64,000 bases of DNA from Metapseudomonas otitidis (GTDB lineage: Bacteria; Pseudomonadota; Gammaproteobacteria; Pseudomonadales; Pseudomonadaceae): contig NZ_FOJP01000004.1 of NCBI RefSeq assembly GCF_900111835.1, forward strand, positions 228,668 through 292,667, given 5' to 3'. A program made the position numbers and the translations under genes. This document shows positions 40,518 through 49,196 of the stretch, piece by piece. Under the pieces are notes generated by a model that saw nothing but the letters and a program-made list of their open reading frames with translations, made no database searches and had not been told where the DNA came from. Every line of letters starts with the position of its first letter. Positions within the stretch are counted from its first letter, which is position 1.

Positions 40518-40596
40518 GGCGGTGGGGTGTAGGCCTCTGGTAGGCCGGGCGCGCGGGATTCAGCGGGGGACGGCCGGAAACGGCCCGGAAGGCGGG

Positions 40597-40627
40597 CGCC
40601 GTGGATGAGGGGGGATCATCCACGGCG
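40597..40627 (-). terminator. Strong hairpin downstream of tse1
   Basis: CGCCGTGGATGA and TCATCCACGGCG form a perfect 12-base-pair stem with a seven-base loop, nine bases after the tse1 stop. No T-run follows, so it may protect the 3' end or act with Rho rather than terminate alone. Confidence 0.45.
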
Positions 40628-40635
40628 TGGCGGGC

Positions 40636-41109
40636 TTACCTGGCGCAGCTGACGGTTTCGTACACGAAGTACTTCACAAGGTCGCGGTCGGTGCGGTTCC
40701 ACACTTCGCCGACCGAGCGTACGCCCTGGCTCTGGCCCACCGGGCCGGCGATGCTGCCGCACCAGCAGCGCGGGTAGGTGCCGCGATACAGGGTGCCGCC
40801 GATGACCACGGCGACGTGGCCGTTGTTGCGCGCGGGGTTGTGGTCGCTGCCTTTAAGGCCGGCGATCACGAACCAGCCCTGGGAGGCCTTCTGCGCGGCT
40901 TCCGCGCCGCTCTTCAGTTCCTTCCAGCCGCTGGCCTGGGGCAGGCCGGACATGATGGCGTCGGCATTGCCGGCGGGGATCGGCACGTTGAGGGTGGCGG
41001 CAACCGACTGGAGGAAGCCGGAGCAGTTGTTCTTGTTCTTGGTGCCGGCGATGAAGCTTTCATCCCAGGCGGCCGTGCAGGCGTTGACGATGCAGGTATC
41101 GAGGCTCAT
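40636..41109 (-). CDS. tse1: Type VI secretion peptidoglycan amidase effector Tse1 (Tae1)
   Basis: A 157-residue NlpC/P60-type amidase that cuts the D-Glu-mDAP bond in the peptide stem of rival cells' peptidoglycan after H1-T6SS delivery. The catalytic Cys29 (NNCSGFLQSVA) and His98 (NNGHVAVVIGG) are present, as are the structural cysteines Cys6 and the C-terminal one. YPRCWCGSIAGPVGQSQGVRSVGEVWNRTDRD is near-identical to my recollection of P. aeruginosa Tse1. About six extra residues lie just before the His. It has no signal peptide, as expected for a T6SS cargo. GGGA lies eight bases before the ATG. It is encoded after its immunity gene and next to metH, as in P. aeruginosa. Confidence 0.93.
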   Translation of the reverse strand: MSLDTCIVNACTAAWDESFIAGTKNKNNCSGFLQSVAATLNVPIPAGNADAIMSGLPQASGWKELKSGAEAAQKASQGWFVIAGLKGSDHNPARNNGHVAVVIGGTLYRGTYPRCWCGSIAGPVGQSQGVRSVGEVWNRTDRDLVKYFVYETVSCAR

Positions 41110-41121
41110 TGACGTTCCCTA

Positions 41122-41631
41122 TCAGGGTTTGCAGAACGGTTGGACGGGTTGGCGCGCCTGTTTCTTGCAGCTGCCGAGCGAGTCGCCGTCGCACTGGCTG
41201 CCCAGCACCAGCTGCTCGCCCACCACGGCGGCGCGCTTGCCGGAGACGTCCAGGCGGTGGATGGCCTTGCAGGTGGCGGTGTCGTAGGCCACCAGTTCGC
41301 TGTTGGAGCCGCTGTACTCGAAAGTCACCAGGCGCTTCTCGTCACGGCTCAGGTACAGGGGTTCACGGGCCCAGATGCCACCGTCCTCGATGTTGCAGCC
41401 CTTGCCGCTGGCGGTGTCGCGCAGCACCACGGGGGGCTCGGGGAAGGCATCCGGCTCTTTGATCTCGGGGTTCTCGTTGGTGAAGCTGACCTCCAGGTGC
41501 TGGCCCTTGCCGACGAAGACGTTCGGCGCTGCGGCGCTGGCACTGAGGGGGAGCGGCGCGAAACCGCAATCGGCGGCCTGGGTGCAGGCACAGAGGAACA
41601 GGGCGGCAAGGCCACCGGCGAGGGCTTTCAT
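41122..41631 (-). CDS. tsi1: Periplasmic immunity protein Tsi1
   Basis: A 169-residue periplasmic protein that binds and blocks Tse1. Signal peptide MKALAGGLAALFLCACTQA is followed by a mature part beginning ADCGF. PDAFPEPPVVL, CNIEDGGIWAR, EYSGSNSELVAYDTATCK and the C-terminal PFCKP correspond to the beta-propeller-like Tsi1 fold. AGGAGA lies seven bases before the ATG. It is transcribed before tse1 with a 12-base gap, so immunity is made first. Confidence 0.92.
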   Translation of the reverse strand: MKALAGGLAALFLCACTQAADCGFAPLPLSASAAAPNVFVGKGQHLEVSFTNENPEIKEPDAFPEPPVVLRDTASGKGCNIEDGGIWAREPLYLSRDEKRLVTFEYSGSNSELVAYDTATCKAIHRLDVSGKRAAVVGEQLVLGSQCDGDSLGSCKKQARQPVQPFCKP

Positions 41632-42012
41632 GACGATCTCCTGTGGAGCATGCGATGGGGTGGCGACCCTCGGGGTGCGGCCGGGTGGCGAGCGGGCGTG
41701 GTGCCCGTCGACGTCCCTGTGGCTGCGCCGACTGTCCCTGATGGTCCGGCGTGGCGCGAAGGATACGCCTGGCGCCGTGTACGGAAAATGACGCGGTTCA
41801 CGGATGCGAAGGCCTGCAGGGTGCCGCTTGACGGCGTATGCGCACAGCTAGTTTTGGCCTCGCGGAACTCTCTCGTGCGAGTGGTGTTCGGATTGGCGCG
41901 GATGCACTGCAAGCGCTTGTATCCCTAACCGACCGGGCCTTTGTCACTGCGCGACGGAGACGGGGCCGGTAGAATCCCTGCTTTCCGTTTCGCTTCGTTC
42001 AAGGATGAGGTC
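41632..42012. other. Divergent intergenic region between tsi1 and cti
   Basis: A 381-base stretch without a supported gene, carrying the promoters of the two divergent genes. On the plus strand TAGAAT at 41970-41975 is a plausible -10 for cti; TTGTCA at 41941-41946 is too far upstream (23 bases) to be its -35. No clear regulator site is seen. Confidence 0.5.
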
Positions 42013-44289
42013 ATGCGCCATCGCCTGTTGTCGTTCGTGTTCCTGCTCTGCGCAGGCTCTGGGGTGCAGGCTGCATCGGTGTCCTACACCCGTGATGTGC
42101 AGCCGATCTTCGAGAAGAAGTGCGTGGCCTGCCATGCCTGCTATGACTCGCCCTGCCAGTTGAACCTGGGCAGCGCCGAGGGGGCTGCCCGTGGGGCCAC
42201 CAAGCAGCCGGTCTACGACGGCACGCGGACCCAGGCCCAGGCCACCACGCGGCTGTACTTCGATGCCCACGGCGAGGCGGCCTGGCGGCAGAAGGATTTC
42301 TATTCGGTGCTCAACGGCCAGGGGCCCCAGGCTGCCCTGATGGCGCGCATGCTGGAGTTGGGCCACAGCAACCCGCCGGCGCCCAATGCGAAGCTGCCGG
42401 AGGACCTGGACATCGGCATCAACCGGCAGAACCAGTGCCCGACGCCTGCCGAGTTCGACGACTACGCGCGGCGCTATGCCCATGCCGGCATGCCCTTCGC
42501 GGTGACCGGGCTGGACGCGCAGGAATACCAGACCCTCCAGCGCTGGCTGGGGGCCGGGGCGCCGGTGGAGGAGCAGGCGCCGCTGCCGACGCCGAGCGAG
42601 GCGGCCCAGGTGGCACAGTGGGAGGCGCTGCTCAACGCCCCCGGTGCCCGCGAGGTGCTGGTGGGGCGCTGGTTGTTCGAGCACCTGTTCCTGGCGCACC
42701 TGTACTTCGACGGTGGGCGCAGCGGCCACTTCTTCCAGTTGGTGCGCTCGCGCACGCCCAGTGGCCAACCCATCGACCCCATCGCCACCCGCCGGCCGAA
42801 CGATGACCCGGGCACCACCTTCTACTACCGGATGTGGCCGATCCAGGGGGCCATCGTCCACAAGACCCACATCACCTACCCGCTGAGCGCGGAGAAGATG
42901 AAGCGGGTCCGCGAGCTGTTCTTCTCCAGCAACTGGAACACCGACAAGGTGCCGGGCTACGGCGCCCAGCGCCGGGCCAATCCGTTCGAGACCTTCGAGG
43001 CCATCCCGGCCCGGGCCCGCTACCAGTTCATGCTGGACAACGCGGAATACTTCGTTCGCACCTTCATCCGCGGGCCGGTATGCCGCGGGCAGATCGCCAC
43101 CGACGTGATCCGCGACAACTTCTGGGCGATGTTCCAGGACCCGGCGCACGACCTGTACGTCACCGATGCCGCCTACCGTGGCCAGGCCACGCCGCTGCTG
43201 GCGATGCCGGGGCAGTTCGACGACATCGGCAACCTGCTGGGGCTGTGGCTGAGCTACCGGGACAAGCGCAACGCCTACGAGAAGCTGCGCCAGGAGGCCT
43301 ATGCGGCGGCTCCGGCGCCCACCTGGAGCACCGTTTGGGCGGGCAATGACAATGCGCTGCTGTCGATCTACCGCCAGTTCGACAGCGCATCGGTGCGCAA
43401 GGGGCTGATCGGTCAGGTGCCGCAGACGATGTGGCTGTTGGACTACCCGTTGCTGGAGCGCACCTACTACCAGCTGGTGGTCAACTTCGACGTGTTCGGC
43501 AACGTGTCCCACCAGGCGCAGACCCGGCTCTATTTCGACCTGATCCGCAATGGCGCGGAGGTGAATTTCCTGCGCCTGATGCCGGCAGCATCGCGGGATG
43601 CGTTGCTGGATGACTGGTACCAGAACAGCGGCAAATTGAAGATGTGGCTGGATTACGAGGCCATCGACAACGACACCCCGACCGGGCTGTTCCTGCCGGT
43701 GGAGGGGGCCAAGGGGGCCTTTGCCGCCGAGCTGGTCAAGCGCTTCGAGGGCCTCAACGCCCGGCCGGACCCGATCAACCGCTGCACGGCGAATTGCTAC
43801 CGCCCGGGCATCGACCCCGCGTTGCAGGACGCCGAGCAGGTGCTGAGCCAGTTGGTCAGTCGCCCGGCGGCAGGGCTGCGGGTGATCGAGCAGTTGCCCG
43901 AGGCGACCTTGCTGAGGGTGGAACTGCCCAACGGCAAGCGCGAGGTCTACAGCGTGCTGCGCAACCGCGCCCACAGCAACGTGGCCTTCATGATGGGCGA
44001 GGAGCTCCGCTACCAGCCCGGCCTGGACACCCTGACCATCTACCCGGGCGTGCTCACCAGCTACCCGAACTTCATCTTCGCTTTGCGCGCCGACGAGGTG
44101 CCGGACTTCGTCACCGCCCTGGGGCGGGTGAAGGACACGGCAGCCTTCGACAAGGTGGTGGAGCGCTGGGGTATCCGCCGTAGTCACCCGCAGTTCTGGT
44201 TCTACTTCCACGACCTGTCGGCCTACATCCGCGAGACCGAGCCGGTGGAGGCGGGCGTGCTGGACATGAACCGCTACCAGAACCTCTGA
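42013..44289 (+). CDS. cti: Fatty acid cis/trans isomerase
   Basis: A 758-residue periplasmic haemoprotein that converts cis- to trans-unsaturated fatty acids in membrane phospholipids, a fast response to solvents and heat. The signal peptide is cleaved after VQA (residue 20), and a single c-type haem site CVACH lies at 37-41, as in Pseudomonas Cti. The length is close to known enzymes. Conserved blocks include FYYRMWPIQGAIVHKTHITY and CRGQIATDVIRDNFW. AAGGA lies seven bases before the ATG at 42013. It stands alone between tsi1 and nfuA. Confidence 0.95.
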   Translation: MRHRLLSFVFLLCAGSGVQAASVSYTRDVQPIFEKKCVACHACYDSPCQLNLGSAEGAARGATKQPVYDGTRTQAQATTRLYFDAHGEAAWRQKDFYSVLNGQGPQAALMARMLELGHSNPPAPNAKLPEDLDIGINRQNQCPTPAEFDDYARRYAHAGMPFAVTGLDAQEYQTLQRWLGAGAPVEEQAPLPTPSEAAQVAQWEALLNAPGAREVLVGRWLFEHLFLAHLYFDGGRSGHFFQLVRSRTPSGQPIDPIATRRPNDDPGTTFYYRMWPIQGAIVHKTHITYPLSAEKMKRVRELFFSSNWNTDKVPGYGAQRRANPFETFEAIPARARYQFMLDNAEYFVRTFIRGPVCRGQIATDVIRDNFWAMFQDPAHDLYVTDAAYRGQATPLLAMPGQFDDIGNLLGLWLSYRDKRNAYEKLRQEAYAAAPAPTWSTVWAGNDNALLSIYRQFDSASVRKGLIGQVPQTMWLLDYPLLERTYYQLVVNFDVFGNVSHQAQTRLYFDLIRNGAEVNFLRLMPAASRDALLDDWYQNSGKLKMWLDYEAIDNDTPTGLFLPVEGAKGAFAAELVKRFEGLNARPDPINRCTANCYRPGIDPALQDAEQVLSQLVSRPAAGLRVIEQLPEATLLRVELPNGKREVYSVLRNRAHSNVAFMMGEELRYQPGLDTLTIYPGVLTSYPNFIFALRADEVPDFVTALGRVKDTAAFDKVVERWGIRRSHPQFWFYFHDLSAYIRETEPVEAGVLDMNRYQNL

Positions 44290-44356
44290 GGCGCGCTGCA
44301 GCGCTCTTTCCACCGGGAAGAGCGCTGTCTGGAGCTCGGGCTGAGCTAATCGGGAA

Positions 44357-44385
44357 TAATTCCTACTAAATTACTGGGACTTTAT
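44357..44385. promoter_or_regulatory. IscR type 1-like site before nfuA
   Basis: CCTACTAAATTACTGGG, inside an AT-rich frame, resembles the type 1 IscR site of E. coli (GACTA-AAT-TACTCGG half-site arrangement). It sits immediately upstream of the nfuA -10. In P. aeruginosa, nfuA is reported to be IscR-controlled. Confidence 0.55.
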
Positions 44386-44404
44386 CCGTCGGACCGGATT
44401 GGCG

Positions 44405-44410
44405 TACACT
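44405..44410 (+). promoter_or_regulatory. -10 box of the nfuA promoter
   Basis: TACACT lies 27 bases before the nfuA start. The IscR-like site covers the -35 region. Confidence 0.4.
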
Positions 44411-44436
44411 GCGCGCCATGTTCGCGAGGAGTTGCC

Positions 44437-45021
44437 ATGAGCGCCATCACCATTACCCAGGCAGCCCAGGATTACCTGGCTGACCTGCTGTCGAAGCAGA
44501 ACACCCCCGGCATCGGTATCCGCATCTTCATCACCCAGCCCGGCACCCAGTACGCCGAGACGTGCATCGCCTACTGCAAGCCCAGCGAGCAGAAGCCCGA
44601 GGATACGCCCCTGGCCCTGGCGTCCTTCACGGCGTGGATCGATGCCGTCAGTGAGCCCTTCCTCGAAGACGCGGTGGTGGACTATGCGACCGACCGCATG
44701 GGCGGCCAGCTGACCATCAAGGCGCCGAATGCCAAGGTGCCGATGGTCAACGAGGACAGCCCGCTCAACGAGCGCATCGACTACTACCTGCAGACCGAGA
44801 TCAACCCCGGCCTGGCCAGCCACGGCGGCCAGGTGAGCCTGGTGGACGTGGTCGAGGAAGGCATCGCCGTGCTGCGTTTCGGCGGCGGCTGCCAGGGCTG
44901 CGGCATGGTCGACATGACGCTGAAGGACGGTGTCGAGAAGACTCTGATGGAGCGCATCCCCGAACTCAAGGGCGTGCGTGACGTCACCGACCACAGCAAC
45001 CGCGAGAACGCCTACTACTGA
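44437..45021 (+). CDS. nfuA: Iron-sulfur carrier NfuA
   Basis: A 194-residue 4Fe-4S carrier. The N-terminal A-type-like domain (about 1-95) has lost the three A-type cysteines, as in other NfuA proteins. The C-terminal NFU domain has the cluster-binding CxxC, Cys152 and Cys155 ([12 protein letters not shown]). It delivers clusters to apo-enzymes such as aconitase and is important under oxidative stress. GAGGAG lies six bases before the ATG. A terminator follows directly. Cytoplasmic. Confidence 0.97.
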   Translation: MSAITITQAAQDYLADLLSKQNTPGIGIRIFITQPGTQYAETCIAYCKPSEQKPEDTPLALASFTAWIDAVSEPFLEDAVVDYATDRMGGQLTIKAPNAKVPMVNEDSPLNERIDYYLQTEINPGLASHGGQVSLVDVVEEGIAVLRFGGGCQGCGMVDMTLKDGVEKTLMERIPELKGVRDVTDHSNRENAYY

Positions 45022-45042
45022 GGCGATGCGCGAAGCAGAGAG

Positions 45043-45066
45043 AGGCAGCCTACGGGCTGCCTTTTT
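45043..45066 (+). terminator. Intrinsic terminator of nfuA
   Basis: A GGCAGCC/GGCTGCC stem with a TACG loop is followed by TTTTTC, about 22 bases after the nfuA stop. Confidence 0.85.
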
Positions 45067-45433
45067 CGTCTTCGGGACTGGGGGCGGTTGGCGCCGAGGC
45101 TGCTGACTCGTCGGGCCCGACGTGGTTGCCGCCAGCGGGTGAGACGGGGCGCGGGGCGATGGCCTGGTCGAGGATGTCCAGGACACGCTGCAGGCCTTCG
45201 GGCATCAGTGTCTGGCGGGCGTGTACGTCTATGTTGTATTCGACGCCGTACTTCCGGCTTGTGTCGCTGCCTTTGACGTCAGGCGATGGTATCGCGACCG
45301 GGGCGCTGATCGTCCCCCAGACCGGCTGGCCCGAGGTTGGGCTGCACAGGTCGATTCCCGGGAGTGGAAGTTCGTGCGCCGATGCTTCTGTAGCGGTGGA
45401 GGCATCGTGCGGGTCGGGTATCGGCTTCGACAT
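45050..45433 (-). CDS. Hypothetical Pro/Ala/Ser-rich protein
   Basis: A 127-residue frame that I do not recognise. The N-terminus is rich in Pro, Ser and Ala, the centre has YGVEYNIDVHARQTLMPEGLQRVLDILDQAI, and the tail is disordered. The central block looks like real protein, with a short amphipathic helix. AAGG ten bases before the ATG is a marginal ribosome site, and the 3' end runs into the nfuA terminator, so it could be spurious. There is no signal peptide or membrane span. Confidence 0.4.
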   Translation of the reverse strand: MSKPIPDPHDASTATEASAHELPLPGIDLCSPTSGQPVWGTISAPVAIPSPDVKGSDTSRKYGVEYNIDVHARQTLMPEGLQRVLDILDQAIAPRPVSPAGGNHVGPDESAASAPTAPSPEDEKGSP

Positions 45434-45513
45434 CGTGCTGGGCCTTGTAGTTGGGGGCGGTAGCGGGCAACTCTAGCCGTTGGCAAAGCGGCCAGCGAGC
45501 AAGGCGGCTGTGC

Positions 45514-46680
45514 TCAGTGCGCCTTGTGTGGGCGAACGCTGGCTGCCAGCAAGGCGATGACCAGCAGCGGCAGCATGCCGAGGTTCACGGCGGCCCAGCC
45601 CAGGCTAGTGATGAGGGCACCGGAGGCGAAGGACGCGCAGGCTGCCACCAGGCTGTTGCTCAGCTCCATCAGGGCCTGGGCCTGGCCCCGCTCGGCGCTG
45701 TCGTGGCCTTCCGCAAGCAGGGTGGTGCCGGCGACCAGCATGAGGTTCCACCCCAGGCCGAGGCACATCGAGCTGACCAGGAAATGGCTGCGCGCCAGGC
45801 CCGTGAGGGCGGTGGCCGCACTGATGGCCAGCAGCAGGATGCCGAGCCGTGCCACCTGGCGGCTGCCGAAGCGGTCCACCAGCGGGCCGGCGGCGAACGC
45901 CGGGAGGAACATGCCCAGGACGTGCCAGCGGATCACTTCCGAGCCTTCTTCGATCGACAGCCCGCACAGGCTCATGGCCAGGGGCGTGGCGTTCATCACC
46001 AGGATCATCAAGCCGTGCCCGATGGCGGTGGTGGCGATGGCTGCTCGCACGAGGGGGCGGGCCAGCAGTGCGCGTGTCGAGGCCCAGCCGGTTCGTGGGG
46101 CTGGGGGTGCATCGCCTTCACGCAGGCGATGAAGCAGCAGCAGGGCGAGCGCGGCCAGTGCCGCGATGGCGAGGTAGGCGCCGACGAAGGGTGTCGGCAG
46201 GGCGTTGCGCGACCACAGCGCCAGGCTGGGTGCCAGCAGGGCGGCGCAGATGCCGCCGCCGATCACGTAGGCGGTGGCACGGCCCTTCTGCTCCGGCGGG
46301 ACCGCTTCCTGGGCGGCGAAGCGGTAGTACATCGCCGAGGCCTGGTAGGCCCCGATGGGCAAGGCGCCCAGGCACAGCAGGCTGAAGTCGCCGAGCCAGA
46401 CGCCCAGGGCGCTGGTCAGGCCGCCGAGGATGCCCCCGGCCGCTCCGAGCATCAGCCCCGGGCGGCGGCCGTGGCGTTGCATGAACACCGACAGCGGCTG
46501 CACGGCGAGCAGGTTGCCCAGCACCAGCAGTGCCAGCGGCAGGGTGGCGAGGGCGTTGGCCGGCGCCAGTTGGAGGCCGATCAGCGCGGTGAGGGTGATG
46601 CCGATCAGCGAGCAGCTCCAGTACAGCGCTTGGCAGGCGAACAGCAGGCGGATTCCGGGGTTGCTCAGCAGAAGAGGCAT
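45514..46680 (-). CDS. MFS transporter
   Basis: A 388-residue major facilitator with about 12 membrane spans. The cytoplasmic loop motif after span 2 is VFMQRHGRRPG, a variant of the DRxGRR signature, and a second copy is DRFGSRQVAR after span 8. The substrate cannot be told. P. aeruginosa has an MFS gene next to nfuA at the corresponding place. The ATG at 46680 lies eight bases after the HPP gene stop, so the two are probably co-transcribed. Confidence 0.85.
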   Translation of the reverse strand: MPLLLSNPGIRLLFACQALYWSCSLIGITLTALIGLQLAPANALATLPLALLVLGNLLAVQPLSVFMQRHGRRPGLMLGAAGGILGGLTSALGVWLGDFSLLCLGALPIGAYQASAMYYRFAAQEAVPPEQKGRATAYVIGGGICAALLAPSLALWSRNALPTPFVGAYLAIAALAALALLLLHRLREGDAPPAPRTGWASTRALLARPLVRAAIATTAIGHGLMILVMNATPLAMSLCGLSIEEGSEVIRWHVLGMFLPAFAAGPLVDRFGSRQVARLGILLLAISAATALTGLARSHFLVSSMCLGLGWNLMLVAGTTLLAEGHDSAERGQAQALMELSNSLVAACASFASGALITSLGWAAVNLGMLPLLVIALLAASVRPHKAH

Positions 46681-46688
46681 GCGATGGC

Positions 46689-47198
46689 CTACCAGTACTT
46701 GGGGTGGCGGGCCTCGCGGCTCGCGTTGTTGTAGAGCAGGGCGACGAAGACCAGGAGCAGTGCACCGCTGAGGGTGGGGTAGAGCAGGAAGTCCCAGCCG
46801 GGCTGCAGCAGAAAGATGATCACCGGGTTGGAGCCGGCCGGTGGGTGCACGGTGCGGGTCACCATCATCAGGGCGATGGCGCTGCCGACGGCAAGGGCAA
46901 TGGCCCACCAGTGGGGCCCGCAGAGGGCCAGGAATATCAGGCCTACCAGGCTGCTGAGGACGTGGCCGAGCACCACGTTGCGTGGCTGTGAGAAGGGGAC
47001 GTCGGGGAAGCCGAAGACCAGTACGCAGGAGGCACCGAAGGAGCCCAGCAGCAGGCTGAGGGTGAGTGCGTCGCCCAGGCCGGCGATGCCGGCAATGGCC
47101 AGCACGCCGCCGAACCAGGCGAGGATCACCTGGCGCGAAGCGGGACGAGGGGGCAGGGCGGCGGCGTCGCCCCGGAGCTTCTTGGCGAATTCGAGCAT
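46689..47198 (-). CDS. HPP-family membrane protein
   Basis: A 169-residue integral membrane protein with four to five spans and the family signature TVHPPAGSNP. HPP proteins are linked to nitrite transport in some organisms; the substrate here is unknown. GGAG lies six bases before the ATG. It runs with the MFS gene (eight-base gap) and follows the DUF1272 gene by 12 bases, so this looks like one operon. Confidence 0.88.
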   Translation of the reverse strand: MLEFAKKLRGDAAALPPRPASRQVILAWFGGVLAIAGIAGLGDALTLSLLLGSFGASCVLVFGFPDVPFSQPRNVVLGHVLSSLVGLIFLALCGPHWWAIALAVGSAIALMMVTRTVHPPAGSNPVIIFLLQPGWDFLLYPTLSGALLLVFVALLYNNASREARHPKYW

Positions 47199-47210
47199 GG
47201 TGACTCCAGC

Positions 47211-47459
47211 TTAGGCGCGCTTCAGGCAGCCATTGGGGTGGTGGATGCGTTGGGTAGACGGTGGGTTGGCCGCCAGCTTCGCGTCGGGCCGTATGGGGCG
47301 GCTCACCAGCGTGCCGGCGCAGTTGGGGCAGCGACCGTCCAGGTGGCCTTCGGCGCAGTCACGGCAGAAGGTGCATTCGAAGGAGCAGATCATGGCGTCG
47401 GTGGCGGCTGGCGGTAGGTCCTTGTCGCAGCATTCGCAGTTGGGGCGCAGTTCGAGCAT
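47211..47459 (-). CDS. DUF1272 cysteine-rich protein
   Basis: An 82-residue DUF1272 protein. Its nine cysteines (8, 10, 11, 25, 29, 32, 35, 44, 47) in CECC, CSFECTFCRDC and CPNC form a zinc-binding RING-like knuckle. The function is unknown. GGAG lies eight bases before the ATG at 47459. It sits between the GlxA-type regulator and the HPP gene in the same direction, so it is probably under that regulator or in its operon. Confidence 0.9.
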   Translation of the reverse strand: MLELRPNCECCDKDLPPAATDAMICSFECTFCRDCAEGHLDGRCPNCAGTLVSRPIRPDAKLAANPPSTQRIHHPNGCLKRA

Positions 47460-47473
47460 CGAGGTTCTCCGGG

Positions 47474-48472
47474 TCAGGGGCGGCCGAAGCGCTCGGCGTA
47501 TTCCTGGGGGCTGATGGACAGGTGCTTGTGGAAGGTGCGGCGCAGGTTCTCGGGGTGACCGAAGCCGGTGAGGCGGGAGACGGTCGAGATGGAGGCCTGG
47601 GCGTCCTGCAACAGGTTGCGCGCGGCCTCCAGGCGTACCCGCTCGACGTACTGGCCGGGCCCCATGCCCAGCTCCTGGCTGAAGAGCCGGGAGAGGGTGC
47701 GCGGCGACAGGTTCGCCTGGCTGGCGAGGGTGTCGAGGCTGAGGTCTTCGCCGAGGTGGAGGGGGATCCACTCCAGCAAGGCGGCGAGGCGTGATGTGCG
47801 GTGCGGGTCTGGCGCCAGCAGCGGGCTGAACTGCGCCTGGCCGCCGGGGCGCCGCAGGAAGAGCACCAGGCGCCGGGCGACTGCCAGTGCGATGGAGCGG
47901 CCGAGGTCGGCCTCTACCAGGGCGAGGGCCAGGTCGATGCCGGCGGTGACCCCGGCCGAGGTGAAGACATGGGGATCGCCGTCGCGGCCGCAGGCATCGT
48001 AGGTGTGCAGGCGGTCGCCCTGCACGTCCACGGCTTCGTGGCAGCGCAGTGTGTCGACGTCGGACCAGTGGGTGGTGGCGGTCCGGCCGTCCAGCAGGCC
48101 GGCGGCCGCAAGAATGAGGGCGCCGGAGCAGATCGAGCCGAGGCGGCGGACCTTGGGTTCGGCATCACGCAGCCAGCCAAGGAGGGGCGCATGGCTGCGT
48201 AGCGGCTCAACGCCGAAACCGCCCGGGATGAGCAGGGTGTCGAGGGTTTCCGCCGGGCAGTTGCTGCAGGCCTGCTCCGCCAGCAGGGCAAAGCCGGCTG
48301 AGGTGCGCACCGGCCCAGCCTCCAGGCCGAGCAGGAGGATGCGGTAGGGCGCGGGCAGGCCCTGGCGCTCTCGCTCGACATTGGCGGACGCGAAGACCTG
48401 CAGAGGGCCGGTCACGTCGAGGCTCATCACATCGGGGAAAGCCAGGCAGGCGATGGTCAGTGGGGTGTCCAT
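47474..48472 (-). CDS. GlxA-type regulator (DJ-1/PfpI plus AraC)
   Basis: A 332-residue transcription regulator. The N-terminal DJ-1/PfpI-like domain (about 1-190) has the elbow SICSGALILAAAG (Cys115) and His135 in TATTHW. The C-terminal AraC domain (about 230-332) has two helix-turn-helices, LDTLASQANLSPRTLSRLF and ISTVSRLTGFGHPENLRRTF. Such proteins sense small metabolites, for example glycine betaine in GbdR or carnitine in CdhR; the ligand here is unknown. It is the first gene of a run of four on the same strand (DUF1272, HPP, MFS) and may control them. Confidence 0.88.
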   Translation of the reverse strand: MDTPLTIACLAFPDVMSLDVTGPLQVFASANVERERQGLPAPYRILLLGLEAGPVRTSAGFALLAEQACSNCPAETLDTLLIPGGFGVEPLRSHAPLLGWLRDAEPKVRRLGSICSGALILAAAGLLDGRTATTHWSDVDTLRCHEAVDVQGDRLHTYDACGRDGDPHVFTSAGVTAGIDLALALVEADLGRSIALAVARRLVLFLRRPGGQAQFSPLLAPDPHRTSRLAALLEWIPLHLGEDLSLDTLASQANLSPRTLSRLFSQELGMGPGQYVERVRLEAARNLLQDAQASISTVSRLTGFGHPENLRRTFHKHLSISPQEYAERFGRP

Positions 48473-48654
48473 GGCGTTCGCTTCAAGGGGGACGCCATCA
48501 GTGTGGAGGTCGGAGGTCTTGGCGACAACGACAACAAGCCCACGGATCTTGCCAATCCGCTGCTTGGGAAAGAGGGGAGTAGGTGGAGGTGATCAGGCCA
48601 GCGGCGAGCCGTGTGGACGGCTCGCCGGCGCAGTGGGCACAGCGCGGAAGAGGA

Positions 48655-48924
48655 TTATTCCGGCATCTTCCACGGGTCGAGGCGGTAGCCCTGGCGCGAC
48701 AGCTCCTCGCGGGACTGCTTGAGGACGCTGGCCAGTTGGGCCGGGTCGGTGTAGGTGCTGGTGGTGAGTTTCGAGCGGCCCAGCAGGCGGGTGCTGGTGC
48801 GGTCGATCACGCTGATGCTGAGTTCACCGCTGCCATCCTGGGGAGCCCAGGCGACGCACTGGTAGGGTTGGAAGGCGCGGCCGGCGATGATCAAGGCTTC
48901 GTTGACGCGGAGCGGAGCGTTCAT
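48655..48924 (-). CDS. Conserved-looking hypothetical protein
   Basis: An 89-residue protein that I cannot assign to a named family. It is well mixed in composition, with GRAFQPYQCVAWAPQDGSGELSISVIDRT, an alternating beta-like stretch, and a helical C-terminus QLASVLKQSREELSRQGYRLDPW. There is no signal peptide. GGAGAG lies about ten bases before the ATG. It stands alone. It could be a pseudomonad-specific housekeeping protein. Confidence 0.65.
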   Translation of the reverse strand: MNAPLRVNEALIIAGRAFQPYQCVAWAPQDGSGELSISVIDRTSTRLLGRSKLTTSTYTDPAQLASVLKQSREELSRQGYRLDPWKMPE

Positions 48925-49154
48925 TGGGGGATTCTCTCCATATTGTGCCCAAGGGTTGACTTGGCCGCCGCCAATGTGGCTGGGCGGTGTCGTGGATATG
49001 GATGGCTGATTCCCCGCTATAAGTCACAGCGAGTCGCGCTTTGGAAACAATTTGTCGCCAGGATGAATGGTGGAGTGTGCACAGGTCGCATTTCTGTCAT
49101 CTGCCGGTGGGGCGAGGTCCCATAAAACATGGGGTTCCGGTTGGGGGCGAGCGC

Positions 49155-49160
49155 TATCAT
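49155..49160 (+). promoter_or_regulatory. -10 box before the C39-like lipoprotein gene
   Basis: TATCAT lies 36 bases before the TTG start at 49197. The -35 is unclear. Confidence 0.35.
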
Positions 49161-49196
49161 GCGGGCCTCTTCCCGGTTGCTAACAAGGTGGTTTCC

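Noticed and set aside
40420..40635. Cobalamin or SAH riboswitch in front of metH
   Set aside because: The short region lacks the conserved B12-box or SAH aptamer sequences that I could recognise.
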